A stretch of 42,411 nucleotides of DNA. Origin: Levilactobacillus enshiensis (GTDB lineage Bacteria; Bacillota; Bacilli; Lactobacillales; Lactobacillaceae). The stretch covers positions 9,670 to 52,080 of the forward strand of contig NZ_SULH01000010.1 of the NCBI RefSeq assembly GCF_007115095.1. The letters are read 5' to 3'. Below the pieces are notes generated by a model. The model was not told the origin of the DNA, did not search any database, and saw only the letters and a list, made by a program, of their open reading frames with translations. Shown in pieces: positions 16,364 through 26,336 of this stretch (positions are counted from its first letter, which is position 1; each line of letters opens with the position of its first letter). Made by a program: the position numbers and the translations under genes.

Positions 16364-17068
16364 ATGGAAGCGAGCTTACAAGCAACCTTTGACGAGGCAC
16401 AGCACATTGTATTTTTGACTGGTGCGGGGGTCTCGACGCCTTCTGGAATTCCGGATTACCGGTCAAAAAATGGTCTGTACACCGGCCACCGCAACGCTGA
16501 GTATTATCTGAGTCACACCTGTTTAGTTCAGGAACCGGCCGTTTTTTACGACTACGTGAAACGCAACCTTTACTACCCGGATGCCAAGCCCAATATCATT
16601 CATGAAAAGCAAGCAGCGTTGACCCAGCAGGACCGGGCAATGGTGATTACACAAAATATCGACAACCTATACAACGTGGCGCACACGAAGCACTTGGTGG
16701 AATTCCACGGCAATATGTACCAGGTTCACTGTCAAGTCTGTGGCGCCAAAGTGGCGTGGCAGGACTACCTGCAAGATCCACATCATGAGGTGGACGGTGG
16801 TTGGTTGCGGCCAGACGTTGTGCTCTATGATGAGGGCTTAAACGAAATGAACATTCAGCGTTCCGTGGCGGCCATGAACCAGGCCGATTTGGTGGTCATT
16901 GTCGGCACGTCAATGCGGGTCTACCCGTTTGCTGGGCTACTCGACTACCGGAACAGTGCGGCCAAGGTGGTTGTCATCAATCAAGAGAAATTGGATCTCG
17001 GTTTCGACTATGACATGGTCCAAGCCGATGCAACCGACTTTTTTAACGAACTCCAGGTCCGGGGGTAA
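16364..17068 (+). CDS. Sir2-family NAD-dependent deacylase, reduced zinc site
   Basis: Sirtuin of 234 residues, predicted to remove acyl or ADP-ribosyl-type modifications using NAD+. Seen: GAGVSTPSGIPDYRS (20-34), TQNIDNLY (96-103), catalytic FHG with H115, and VGTSMRVYPFAGL later. The zinc ribbon keeps only one Cys pair (C123, C126); where the second CxxC is expected (about 138-148) the sequence is DPHHEVDGGWLRP. The usual FGE after RPDVVL is YDE here. ATG 16364 is preferred to TTG 16358 because AGAAAGGA then has normal spacing. It may work without zinc or with His ligands (H140, H141). Confidence 0.88.
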   Translation: MEASLQATFDEAQHIVFLTGAGVSTPSGIPDYRSKNGLYTGHRNAEYYLSHTCLVQEPAVFYDYVKRNLYYPDAKPNIIHEKQAALTQQDRAMVITQNIDNLYNVAHTKHLVEFHGNMYQVHCQVCGAKVAWQDYLQDPHHEVDGGWLRPDVVLYDEGLNEMNIQRSVAAMNQADLVVIVGTSMRVYPFAGLLDYRNSAAKVVVINQEKLDLGFDYDMVQADATDFFNELQVRG

Positions 17069-17073
17069 CGCGT

Positions 17074-17400
17074 ATGAGCCATCAAGAAGTGATCTCGCAA
17101 CTTAAACAGCTGGTCCGCCGATTACGCTGGCTCAGCTTTCTCCAATTGATTCCAGATACGTTAGTCATCTACGGGATCTTGCAGGTGGCTTTTAACGGGC
17201 AGCTGGTGACGCTGTTCAATGCGACCTTTACCCGGCAGCAAGCCATCTTGGTCACGGTCCTCTTTGCCTTGATCGACCTGTGTGTCACGGGAATTCGCTA
17301 TAATGACCGACTGGCAGGAAAGCGGCTGATCAGTCAGTTGCGGGGACGCCTGAGCACCCCCGAAGCGGAATTGATCAAACAGTTTGAACGGTTTAAGTAG
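17074..17400 (+). CDS. Small membrane protein, unknown function
   Basis: Product of 108 residues with two likely membrane helices (about 19-42 and 54-75) between basic, partly helical ends. No family recognised. ATG 17074 comes five bases after the sirtuin stop, with GGGGG of the sirtuin's last codons as ribosome site, so the two are translationally close. It is followed 50 bases later by the DUF72 gene. Function unknown. Confidence 0.7.
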   Translation: MSHQEVISQLKQLVRRLRWLSFLQLIPDTLVIYGILQVAFNGQLVTLFNATFTRQQAILVTVLFALIDLCVTGIRYNDRLAGKRLISQLRGRLSTPEAELIKQFERFK

Positions 17401-17450
17401 TGGCAATCTGCCAGACGTTTTAGAAACCTTATCAGGAGGAGCCTTACGGA

Positions 17451-18296
17451 ATGATTAGTATTGGATTGACTACGTGGACTGAACATCCCGCGCTGATTGG
17501 CGGTGAAGACCGTCCGGTGACGTTAACTGATTATGCGGGGAATTTTCCGGTGGTTGAGCTGGATACGCCATTCTATGGTATTCCGCGGCAGACCACGGTT
17601 GCCAAGTGGGCGGCGGCTGTGCCGGATGGCTTTCAGTATATCTTGAAGGCCAATCAGGTCATGACCAAGCACGACCGCAAGGAACCAGCTGATGCATCGA
17701 TGCTGGCGACGGCATTTGAGCAGTTTAAAATGGCTATTCAGCCGCTGGTGACTAGTGGTAAATTGCTTACGGTACTCTTCCAGTTTCCACCGTTCTTCAA
17801 CCGGACAACGGCAAACATTGAATATTTGCGAGATGTTCGGGTTCAGATGGGAAATTTGCCGGTGGCGGTCGAATTTCGGAGTCCAAGTTGGTTTGCAACG
17901 CCGGGGATGACGACGGACGTGTTGGCCTATCTGCGGTCGTTGCGGTTGACCAACGTGACGACTGATGAGCCCCACAATTTAAATGATGGTATTCCATTGA
18001 TCGACACGGTCACGACACCGAAATTAGCCGTTGTCCGCTTGCACGGGCGCAATGCCCAGGGCTGGTTCAATCAGGGCGCTAATTGGCGGAAGACACGAAC
18101 CTTGTATCGGTATTCGGAAGCGGAGTTACAGGACTTTGCGGCCTTGGTCAAACGCTTGGATCAACAGGCGAAAGATGTCTGCGTGATTTTTAACAACAAC
18201 TCCGGCCGCGATGCCGCTCCGAATGCGCAACGCTTACAGGCAATTCTGGGTTTGCACTGGGAGAATCTGGCACCGCAGCAGTTGGATTTGTTTTAA
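17451..18296 (+). CDS. DUF72 (YecE-like) protein
   Basis: Protein of 281 residues with the DUF72 layout: ISIGLTTWTEHP at the start, VVELDTPFYGIPRQTTVAKWA (34-54), GFQYILKANQVMTKH, FQFPPFF near 109-115, AVEFRSPSWF near 138-147, VVRLHGRNAQGW near 195-206 and VIFNNNSGRDAAPNA near the end. DUF72 proteins form a TIM barrel of unknown activity, suspected to act on nucleic acids or cofactors. GGAGGAG lies nine bases before the ATG. It is the last gene of the mvaA run. Confidence 0.92.
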   Translation: MISIGLTTWTEHPALIGGEDRPVTLTDYAGNFPVVELDTPFYGIPRQTTVAKWAAAVPDGFQYILKANQVMTKHDRKEPADASMLATAFEQFKMAIQPLVTSGKLLTVLFQFPPFFNRTTANIEYLRDVRVQMGNLPVAVEFRSPSWFATPGMTTDVLAYLRSLRLTNVTTDEPHNLNDGIPLIDTVTTPKLAVVRLHGRNAQGWFNQGANWRKTRTLYRYSEAELQDFAALVKRLDQQAKDVCVIFNNNSGRDAAPNAQRLQAILGLHWENLAPQQLDLF

Positions 18297-18344
18297 GTGG
18301 GATAAGTTTGTCAGCACCCGGTTTAACTAGTTAAATCAGAATAA

Positions 18345-18382
18345 AAATCCCCGGTAAAGCGCTATGGCTGAACCGGGGTTTA
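18345..18382. terminator. Terminator ending the mvaA-DUF72 run
   Basis: CCCCGGT (18349-18355) and ACCGGGG (18372-18378) form the stem. It is followed by TTTAT on the plus strand and by ATTTTT on the minus strand. Confidence 0.75.
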
Positions 18383-18391
18383 TGCTATACT
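18383..18391 (+). promoter_or_regulatory. Extended -10 promoter of metG
   Basis: TGCTATACT directly after the terminator, about 72 bases before the metG start. No good -35 is visible, as is common for extended -10 promoters. No T-box or SAM-type leader is evident in the short leader. Confidence 0.5.
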
Positions 18392-18436
18392 TAATTAGAA
18401 TTTACATTGAATTTTAACCCGAAAACAACGGAATAA

Positions 18437-20500
<2,064 letters not shown>

Positions 20501-20524
20501 AGAAATTAATAAAACAACCATAAT

Positions 20525-20570
20525 CAAAACGTGGGCGGCGGGTCGAGATGACGCCAACCCGCGTTTTGTT
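20525..20570 (+). terminator. Terminator of metG
   Basis: AAAACGTGGGCGGCG pairs with CGCCAACCCGCGTTTT, followed by GTTGGTT. The loop is 11 bases. Confidence 0.8.
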
Positions 20571-20621
20571 GGTTATAAGTCCGGCTATTGTCGGCTAAAT
20601 TGCCGCTTACGGGTTGTTCAA

Positions 20622-20712
20622 TTTAGGCACCATGGTGGTTGACATCGCCTTACCGGCCGCTGGAACGGTGCGACGCGCCTGAGCCCATATCTGCCGGCCT
20701 CTCGGCTTACAC
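20622..20712 (+). repeat. Module A repeat, internally deleted
   Basis: Keeps both ends (TTAGGCACCATGGTGG, CGCCTTACCGGCCG, and the right arm AGCCCATATCTGCCGGCC). It lacks GGCAGATATGG of the left arm and both inner hairpins, so CTGGAACGGTGCGA is joined directly to CGCGCCTGAG. Confidence 0.8.
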
Positions 20713-20875
20713 AGTCGGCACCGAAGGAGGTCAGAGATGGAGCAATCTTACTTCACGGGCGACTTTGGCGGCACGTGTTCTTGGTGGCTTCAAAGCGTCC
20801 CCACAGTGGGCGGAATTTCTGACAACCAGCGTGCGCCAATTTAGCCTAATTGAATAGCGCGACTGCTTGCAACCT
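20713..20875 (+). repeat. Module B repeat, internally deleted
   Basis: Same orientation as the A copy in front. It begins GTCGGCACCGAAGGAGGTCA and lacks most of the long GTGNTG hairpin and the AGACTGG hairpin. It keeps the CACGTG-centred part, GTCCCCACAGTGGGCGGAAT and the tail CCAATTTAGCCTAATTGAAT. It ends about 50 bases before tatD. Confidence 0.75.
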
Positions 20876-20923
20876 TTAGTCAACTTAACTAATTTAAAGA
20901 AATCAACGGTAAGGAGGAATTCG

Positions 20924-21703
20924 ATGAAGATATTTGATTCACATACACATTTGAATAGTGAAGAATTTCTGAATGACGTGCCAGGCTACCTGAAACGAGC
21001 AGCCGACTTGGGTGTGGTCAAGATGACCAACATTGGCTCCAACACACAGTTGAACGCTGATGCAATCAAGTTGGCGCACCAATATCCACAGCTTTATGCA
21101 GCGGTCGGGTGGCATCCCGAAGATTCTAAGAACTACGATGCGGCGGCAGAGAAGCTGCTGGAAGAACAGTTGGCCGATGACCGTGTTGTGGCTTTGGGCG
21201 AAATTGGCTTGGACTATCACTGGGATTCATCACCGCAAGACGTGCAACGTAAGGTGTTTGCGCGGCAGATTGCGATTGCGAAAGAGGTTGGTAAGCCCAT
21301 TGCTGTTCACAATCGTGATGCCTTTGAAGACACTTACCGCATTATTAAAGCGGCCGGTATCAGTGAAATTGGTGGTGTGATGCACAGTTTTAACGGGGAT
21401 CCGGAGTGGCTTAAAAAATTCTTGGACCTGGGGATGCACATCTCTTACTCCGGGGTCGCTAGCTTTAAGAACGCCCATGAGGTCCACGATTCCGTTCGAG
21501 CCACACCACTGGATGTGATGATGGTCGAGACCGATGCGCCATACCTGACGCCGGAACCACACCGTGGCGAGCAAAACGAACCTGGATTTACGCGTTACAC
21601 CGTTGAGGCGATTGCCAAGGAACGGGAAACCACACCGGAAGAAATTGCTGCTGCCACGTTTAAAAACGCAGAGGAGTTTTACAAAATAAATGAAGAAGAT
21701 TAA
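20924..21703 (+). CDS. TatD-family metal-dependent deoxyribonuclease
   Basis: Metal-dependent hydrolase of 259 residues in the TatD/YabD group, which degrades DNA ends in characterised relatives. Metal and catalytic motifs are in order: FDSHTHLN (4-11), ALGEIGLDYHWD near 89-100, PIAVHNRDAF near 123-132, GVMHSFNGD near 147-155, and MMVETDAPYLTPEPHRG near 198-214. The start is ATG 20924 with AAGGAGG six bases upstream; the frame extends further upstream but without a ribosome site. It overlaps rnmV by 14 bases, the standard Firmicutes arrangement. Confidence 0.94.
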   Translation: MKIFDSHTHLNSEEFLNDVPGYLKRAADLGVVKMTNIGSNTQLNADAIKLAHQYPQLYAAVGWHPEDSKNYDAAAEKLLEEQLADDRVVALGEIGLDYHWDSSPQDVQRKVFARQIAIAKEVGKPIAVHNRDAFEDTYRIIKAAGISEIGGVMHSFNGDPEWLKKFLDLGMHISYSGVASFKNAHEVHDSVRATPLDVMMVETDAPYLTPEPHRGEQNEPGFTRYTVEAIAKERETTPEEIAAATFKNAEEFYKINEED

Positions 21704-22259
21704 AGAGGTCCTCGTGGTCGAGGGCAAGGACGATACCAAGCAGATCAATCGGGCGGTCAACGCCGACACCATTGAGACGCGCGGTTCCGCCATTGACGAT
21801 GACACGCTGGCCTTAATTGAGAAGTTAGCCGACCAACGCGGCATCATTATCTTTACCGATCCGGATTTCTCCGGCGAAAAAATCCGTAAAATTGTGGCTG
21901 AGGCTGTACCGAATGCCAAACACGCCTTTTTACCCAAAGCCGAAGGGCGACCGGATAAGGCCGGTGGGTCGCTGGGGGTGGAACATGCCAGCCCTGAAGC
22001 TATTCGTGCTGCGCTGGACCACGTGTATACGGAAACCACGGCGGCACCAACACTGATTACCCATGAAGACCTCATGGCTGCTGGCTTGATTGGTGGCGCT
22101 GGGGCTAAGGAACGACGTGAACAGCTTGGCGAACGCTTGCAGATCGGTTACGTTAACGGCAAACAGCTCGAAAAACGCTTACGGATGTTTGGCATCCAAC
22201 CGGCAGACTTTGCCGCAGCGTTGAAACAGATTCGAGCAAAGGAGAATGCAAATGAATAA
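21690..22259 (+). CDS. rnmV: Ribonuclease M5
   Basis: Matures the ends of 5S rRNA. The 189-residue product starts with a Toprim domain: [11 protein letters not shown] (9-19) holds the catalytic Glu, and [15 protein letters not shown] near 50-64 holds the DxD pair. [23 protein letters not shown] is characteristic of this family. GAGGAG at 21671-21676 lies within tatD. It overlaps tatD at its start and rsmA by eight bases at its end, implying translational coupling across the three genes. Confidence 0.96.
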   Translation: MKKIKEVLVVEGKDDTKQINRAVNADTIETRGSAIDDDTLALIEKLADQRGIIIFTDPDFSGEKIRKIVAEAVPNAKHAFLPKAEGRPDKAGGSLGVEHASPEAIRAALDHVYTETTAAPTLITHEDLMAAGLIGGAGAKERREQLGERLQIGYVNGKQLEKRLRMFGIQPADFAAALKQIRAKENANE

Positions 22260-23142
22260 CAGCGTACCAGAAATCGGCTCACCAGCCCGGACTAAAGCGA
22301 TTCTTAACCGGTACCACTTAGTTGCCAAGAAGAGTCTGGGGCAGAACTTCTTGTCTGACCTCAACATCTTACGCAACATTGTGGCGGCCGGCGATGTTAC
22401 TGAGCACGACAACGTGATTGAAATCGGGCCCGGGATTGGGGCGTTGACTGAGCAAATCGCCAAGCAGGCTCATCACGTGGTGGCTTTTGAAATCGACGAG
22501 AATCTCTTGCCTGTGTTGGACGAAACGTTGATGGACTATGACAACGTGACGGTCATCAATCAGGATATTTTGAAGGCGAACTTACCGGAAGTCGTCAAAC
22601 ATGATTTTGAGCCCGGTCATCCGCTAAAACTCATTGCCAACCTGCCATACTACATTACGACACCGATTCTAATGGGCGTTTTGCAGAGTAATGTGGATTT
22701 TGACACGATTGTGGTTATGATGCAGGCAGAAGTGGCGGACCGCTTAGTGGCGGAACCAGGAACCAAGGCGTACGGCTCATTGTCCGTCGTGATGCAATAC
22801 CGGGCCCACGTTGAAGTTGCGTTTGCAGTGCCCCGGACGGCATTTATTCCACAACCGAACGTTGATTCAGCAATCATTCGCTTGACGAAGCGCGACCCGT
22901 TACCGGTTAAACCGTACGAAGACCAAGCCCTCTTTAAGTTTGTTAAGGGCTGCTTCGCGCACCGACGGAAATCACTGTGGAACAATTTACAGGGGATTTT
23001 TGGGAAACAGCCGGAGGTTCGTGAACGAATTGAATCTGTTTTGAACCAGACTGGAATTTCACGACAGCTGCGACCAGAACGGCTAACCCTGATAAATTTC
23101 ATCGAATTAACCAACGCTTTTCACAATGAAGGACTTATGTAA
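22252..23142 (+). CDS. rsmA: 16S rRNA dimethyladenosine transferase
   Basis: Also called KsgA; it dimethylates two adjacent adenines near the 3' end of 16S rRNA using SAM, a late step of small-subunit assembly. The 296-residue product has [11 protein letters not shown] (residues 26-36), the SAM loop [13 protein letters not shown] near 62-74, and the target-adenine motif [10 protein letters not shown] near 130-139. [13 protein letters not shown] near 227-239 is also a family mark. ATG 22252 is preferred over ATG 22246 because AAAGGAG (22239-22244) is then seven bases away. It overlaps rnmV. Confidence 0.97.
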   Translation: MNNSVPEIGSPARTKAILNRYHLVAKKSLGQNFLSDLNILRNIVAAGDVTEHDNVIEIGPGIGALTEQIAKQAHHVVAFEIDENLLPVLDETLMDYDNVTVINQDILKANLPEVVKHDFEPGHPLKLIANLPYYITTPILMGVLQSNVDFDTIVVMMQAEVADRLVAEPGTKAYGSLSVVMQYRAHVEVAFAVPRTAFIPQPNVDSAIIRLTKRDPLPVKPYEDQALFKFVKGCFAHRRKSLWNNLQGIFGKQPEVRERIESVLNQTGISRQLRPERLTLINFIELTNAFHNEGLM

Positions 23143-23162
23143 CCCTTACCAATTGTGGATTC

Positions 23163-23220
23163 TTGCGGTTTGAGACAGGTTGTGGTATAATTTGCGTTTT
23201 TTGTGAAACGATGTTATAAT
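23163..23220 (+). promoter_or_regulatory. Two tandem promoters ahead of veg
   Basis: P1 is TTGCGG (23163-23168), 17 bases, TATAAT (23186-23191). P2 is TTGCGT (23192-23197), 17 bases, TATAAT (23215-23220). They are offset by exactly 29 bases. Confidence 0.75.
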
Positions 23221-23229
23221 TGTTTCACA
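23202..23229. promoter_or_regulatory. Inverted repeat over the second veg promoter
   Basis: TGTGAAAC (23202-23209) and GTTTCACA (23222-23229) are a perfect 8-base inverted repeat with a 12-base spacer containing the P2 -10 box. It could be an operator or a hairpin at the mRNA start of P1. The spacing does not fit a normal Rex site. Confidence 0.5.
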
Positions 23230-23241
23230 GAGGTGAAGTGC

Positions 23242-23478
23242 ATGCCAACAAGTTTAGCGAACATTAAGAACAAACTGGACGATCGCATCGGCGAAAAGTT
23301 GATGGTGATTGCACAGGCCGGGCGTAAGAAGACGACAGAGCGGCATGGAATTCTTCGGGAAACCTATCCAGCCGTTTTCGTAGTGGATTTAGACCAAGAC
23401 GAAAACTCATTTGAACGGGTTTCATACAGCTACACCGATATTTTAACCAAAAACATCGAAGTTGACTTTGATGAATAG
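23242..23478 (+). CDS. veg: Veg family protein
   Basis: Small conserved Firmicutes protein (78 residues) long found between ksgA and ispE; in Bacillus it influences biofilm gene expression. The sequence LANIKNKLDDRIGEKLMVIAQAGRKKTTERHGIL is close to the family pattern, and the second half (TYPAVFVVDL, FERVSYSYTDILT) is also typical. ATG 23242 with AGAGGTGA upstream is the start; the GTG at 23203 would include the promoter region. Tandem strong promoters suggest high expression. Confidence 0.94.
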   Translation: MPTSLANIKNKLDDRIGEKLMVIAQAGRKKTTERHGILRETYPAVFVVDLDQDENSFERVSYSYTDILTKNIEVDFDE

Positions 23479-23482
23479 ATAA

Positions 23483-23506
23483 TTGGGCCGAATGAGGCCT
23501 TTTTAT
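23483..23506 (+). terminator. Short terminator after veg
   Basis: GGGCC (23485-23489) pairs with GGCC (23496-23499), followed by TTTTTATTTT. The stem is short, so efficiency is uncertain. Confidence 0.55.
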
Positions 23507-23510
23507 TTTA

Positions 23511-23680
23511 CCCAAAATTTGCAATGTTCATCGGTCATCCGGATGGGGACCGCTCCTAAAATAGGGACTGAAACGGGTGCGGGCGCGCCGAAAAGCTGCG
23601 AATAGAGCAATAGTTGCGACTTCACGGCCTAGATGGAGACGTGCTGATAATCAGGCAGACCCAATCTAGCTTTTTATTTT
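23511..23680 (+). other. Non-coding gap ending in a second hairpin terminator
   Basis: About 170 bases without a gene. CGGTC / GACCG pair near 23530-23552. CTAGAT (23629-23634) with ATCTAG (23664-23669), plus flanking partial pairing, forms a long imperfect hairpin followed by CTTTTTATTTT. It could be read-through from veg or the end of a small RNA; no promoter was identified for the latter. Confidence 0.35.
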
Positions 23681-23734
23681 CCTAAAGAACTCCCAGCTCT
23701 TGGAGAACCCTTTTTCTTTTGGCAGGAACCATAG

Positions 23735-23740
23735 TATAAT
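23735..23740 (+). promoter_or_regulatory. Probable -10 box of ispE promoter
   Basis: TATAAT about 60 bases before ispE. The -35 region 17 bases upstream is a T-rich TTTTCT, a weak match. TTGGCA is present but only 10 bases away. Confidence 0.45.
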
Positions 23741-23800
23741 AGGCTTAATCAGATTCACGAGAACGGTAGGCGGTGGCCTATTTAGAATTAAGGTGAGCTC

Positions 23801-24655
23801 ATGCAACTGATTGAAAAGGCGCCTGCCAAGATAAACCTCGGGCTCGACACCCCCTATCACCACCAAGATGGGGCGGAGGAGTGGAACATGGTCATGACGT
23901 CCGTGGACTTGGCGGACTATGTCGAAATTCAAACACTAACCAAGCACAAGCGCATCCGGGTGGCCTCGGATAGCGGCTTTTTACCCAACGATCAGCGAAA
24001 TCTGGCTTTTCAGGCAGCCCATTTACTCCAAACCAAGTATCACGTTGATGAGGGTGTTAATATTCGCATCAAGAAAAACATTCCGGTAGCGGCCGGCCTC
24101 GGTGGTGGGTCATCCGATGCGGCGGCGGTCCTCCGGGGGCTTAATCAACTGTGGCAACTTAACTTAAGCTGGCAAGAACTAGCGGAGTTAGGATTGCAGA
24201 TTGATTCGGATGTACCCTATTGCGTTTACGGACGCACGGCCCATGTGCGTGGTCGCGGGGAGCGGATTACACCGTTGTCTAAACTACCAGCAGCTTGGGT
24301 GGTCTTGGCCAAGCCGAAGGTTAGCGTCTCCACGCCCAGCATTTTACAGCAGATTCGTTACGATGACCTGGAACATCCGGATATCGATGCGCTCCTGCGG
24401 GCTGTTCGGGACCAAGACATCGAAGCGATGTGCGCGGTGATGGGGAATGCACTGGAACCGTTGACGGCGCATCGCTATCCCGAAATTACGCAGCTGAAAC
24501 AACAGATGATGAGGTTTGGGGCCGATGCCGCTCAGATGAGTGGCACGGGGCCAACCGTGTTTGGCTTGTGTAGCAAGCAATCACGCGCCCAGCGGGTCTT
24601 TAATGGGATGAAAGGCTTCTGCCGAGAAGTTTATTTGGTGCGGCCGTTACCTTAA
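23801..24655 (+). CDS. ispE: 4-diphosphocytidyl-2-C-methyl-D-erythritol kinase
   Basis: GHMP kinase of 284 residues, the MEP-pathway step that phosphorylates CDP-methylerythritol. It starts EKAPAKINLGLDT (5-17), has the ATP loop IPVAAGLGGGSSDAAAVLRG (93-112) and the third GHMP motif AAQMSGTGPTVFGLC near 243-257. AAGGTGAG precedes the ATG. Lactobacilli make isoprenoids by the mevalonate route (mvaA is at 14104), so a lone ispE is a relic or has another substrate; this is a known oddity of the group. It follows veg as usual, but purR does not come next. Confidence 0.92.
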   Translation: MQLIEKAPAKINLGLDTPYHHQDGAEEWNMVMTSVDLADYVEIQTLTKHKRIRVASDSGFLPNDQRNLAFQAAHLLQTKYHVDEGVNIRIKKNIPVAAGLGGGSSDAAAVLRGLNQLWQLNLSWQELAELGLQIDSDVPYCVYGRTAHVRGRGERITPLSKLPAAWVVLAKPKVSVSTPSILQQIRYDDLEHPDIDALLRAVRDQDIEAMCAVMGNALEPLTAHRYPEITQLKQQMMRFGADAAQMSGTGPTVFGLCSKQSRAQRVFNGMKGFCREVYLVRPLP

Positions 24656-24682
24656 AGTAAAGGTCAGTAAGGGGGGGCAGTG

Positions 24683-25264
24683 ATGACGAAAGCGGACGAT
24701 ATTTTTCAAGCGATTCAAGCCGATCCACAAAATGCTGACTTTACAGCGCAGGGGATTTTACCGCTGTATCATGTGGTTGCGGGTGCAGAAATTCTATTGG
24801 TCAGTCAGGCCCCCAGTCGGCAGGCGCAAGCGTCGATGACATTTTGGGACGATGCCAGTGGGAATCGGCTTCGAGATTGGATGGGCGTGACCAAGGACCA
24901 ATTTTATCATTCGGGTAAACTGGCCGTCTTGCCGTTGGATTTCTATTATCCCGGCAAGCACGAACATGGTGGGGATCTGCCCCCACGGAAAGGTTTCGCC
25001 GAAAAATGGCACGCGCCGTTACTCGAGCTGATGCCTAACATTAAGCTGACGTTGTTGATCGGTCAGTATGCACAGAAAGCCTACCTGTCCCATCACGAAA
25101 AGACGTTAACGGCGACGGTCGCCCACTACGCGGATTACTTACCGGATTATTTCCCGCTCGTGCATCCGTCACCACTTAACTACGGCTGGCAACATCAGCA
25201 CCCGTGGTTCATGGCGTCAGTGGTTCCTGAACTGCAACAACGGGTTCACAAGATTATTAACTAA
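24683..25264 (+). CDS. Uracil-DNA glycosylase-family protein
   Basis: Protein of 193 residues with the UDG-superfamily fold signs: ILLVSQAPSRQAQ (36-48) at the position of motif 1, PLDFYYPGKHEHGGDLPPRKGFAEKWH (91-117), LTLLIGQYAQKAYL near 129-142, and the C-terminal HPSPLNYGW (near 165-173), the DNA-gripping motif. This group is annotated as uracil-DNA glycosylase-like; base excision activity is not proven for it. ATG 24683 is chosen behind a GGGGGGG ribosome site. It follows ispE by 27 bases and ends in a strong terminator, so it is probably co-transcribed with ispE. Confidence 0.82.
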   Translation: MTKADDIFQAIQADPQNADFTAQGILPLYHVVAGAEILLVSQAPSRQAQASMTFWDDASGNRLRDWMGVTKDQFYHSGKLAVLPLDFYYPGKHEHGGDLPPRKGFAEKWHAPLLELMPNIKLTLLIGQYAQKAYLSHHEKTLTATVAHYADYLPDYFPLVHPSPLNYGWQHQHPWFMASVVPELQQRVHKIIN

Positions 25265-25276
25265 AATTAATGAGTA

Positions 25277-25332
25277 AAAGAGCGATTGGCGCATTCTCCA
25301 CGTGTAAGTGGGGGCGTCAATCGCTTTTTTAA
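25277..25332 (+). terminator. Strong terminator after the UDG-like gene
   Basis: GAGCGATTGGCGC pairs with GCGTCAATCGCT, with an inner CCAC / GTGG hairpin, followed by six T. Confidence 0.9.
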
Positions 25333-25339
25333 TGGATTT

Positions 25340-25625
25340 AGATAAAGCGTAAAATTGAGTCTTCATGCCTCTGTATGGGGGAAGCCAGTCTCACTGTTAA
25401 ATTAGGCTAAATTGGGCGGCACTATGGCTATCAGGGAATGTGGAACGACTTCGGACTGAGTCTTCTCGCTCACTTTGAAACCACAAAAATCATGTGTTGC
25501 CAAAGTCGTCTGTGTTGTAAGCTGGCTTCAGAGAAAACGGCAAACAACATCAGCTTCACGGCCAACGCCAGCCTTGGGCTCCTCTAGCGCTAACTGTGTT
25601 TTATCATGACAACATTTGTAAGAAA
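25340..25625 (-). repeat. Module B repeat, minus orientation
   Basis: Reverse copy of B with several indels, for example GGAACGACTTCGGACTGAGTC where other copies have AGACTGG hairpins. The GTAAGCTGG / GGCAAACAAC stem is also worn. It forms one composite with the A copy to its right. Confidence 0.75.
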
Positions 25626-25676
25626 AGGTTATTTGATATCTTAGGGTCAACTTGATAACGCCAATTACAGTTAGTC

Positions 25677-25888
25677 TCAGTGTCGCCTATATACACAACG
25701 TAAGCCGAGAGGTCGGCAGATATGGGCTCAGGCACGTCGTTCTACTTAGTCAGTAAGTGATCTGCTTACTGGCTTAGTAGAAAACCAAGCTTGTAGACTC
25801 GGTTCTTTCGAGGCTTCAAGTTGTGTTCGCACCGATCCAGCCCATATCTGCCGGCCGGTAAGGCGAATTAACCACTATGCTGCCTAGT
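25677..25888 (-). repeat. Module A repeat, full length, minus orientation
   Basis: Reverse full copy. Read on the minus strand, hairpin 1 has loop AAAGAAC and hairpin 2 has loop CAGATCA, with the same stems as other copies. The left-end string GGCAGCATAGTGGTT (minus strand) precedes CGCCTTACCGG. Confidence 0.9.
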
Positions 25889-26094
25889 TATCCTCTCAGT
25901 CTTTAGGAATTTAGTTAATTCCTGTCGTAAATCGCTTCAAATAGTCACTTTGGTAACTGAACTTTTCTTAGCCGTTAGTCAGTCGAAAATTTGGCGCAAC
26001 GAATAGTTGGTCAAAGGTGACAAGTGGCTGTACCGTCTGGTATCACAGGCGTCAGTTGATAGATATCGTGAACAATAGTAGGATATTGAACGCC

Positions 26095-26134
26095 AAAAAG
26101 GGGTCGTCAGCGAGCAATCTCACTGGCGACCCCC
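26095..26134 (-). terminator. Terminator of the candidate small RNA
   Basis: On the minus strand GGGGTCGCCAG pairs with CTGACGACCCC (one mismatch) and is followed by TTTTTGG. On the plus strand there is no T tract, so it serves the minus strand only. Confidence 0.85.
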
Positions 26135-26307
26135 AAAATTAAATGCAATCTAAAATATGTAAACAACCAACTCGCTTTAATTTGGCCGACGTGGGCTGGA
26201 CGCCAACACTACTCGGTGCGAAACCGGGCATAAAACAACTCAGACGGGGCTTCATGGCCGCGTCAATTCGGTAGTTCTAACGAACAACACCTCTGACAAA
26301 GAATTTC

Positions 26308-26324
26308 GGAAATTGAATTTTTTA
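26308..26324. promoter_or_regulatory. Operator-like 17-base repeat, copy 1
   Basis: GGAAATTGAATTTTTTA, identical to 26473-26489. The core AAATT-G-AATTT is palindromic. It lies just downstream of the predicted start of the minus-strand RNA. Candidate site for the ROK repressor encoded at 27961. Confidence 0.6.
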
Positions 26325-26336
26325 ATCGTCACCAAT

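Larger units (their letters stand above)
26095..26331 (-). ncRNA. Candidate small RNA divergent from the glycoside operon
   Basis: A minus-strand transcription unit of about 235 nt is defined by a near-consensus promoter (26337-26365) and a strong terminator (26095-26134). It contains compact hairpins such as GACGCGGC / GCCCCGTC and CGGTTTCGCACCG. The longest internal frame that starts with ATG is 38 codons (26255 down to 26139) and lacks a ribosome site, so a regulatory RNA is favoured over an mRNA. A cre box and an operator-like repeat at its promoter suggest co-regulation with the permease operon. No similar RNA is known to me. Confidence 0.45.

Noticed and set aside
23202..23229. Possible Rex operator
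   Set aside because: Rex sites have half-sites TTGTGAA / TTCACAA about six to eight bases apart; here the spacer between arms is 12 and an extra C interrupts.
26139..26255. Minus-strand frame of 38 codons inside the candidate small RNA
   Set aside because: No ribosome site and an unremarkable product; kept only as an alternative to a non-coding role.
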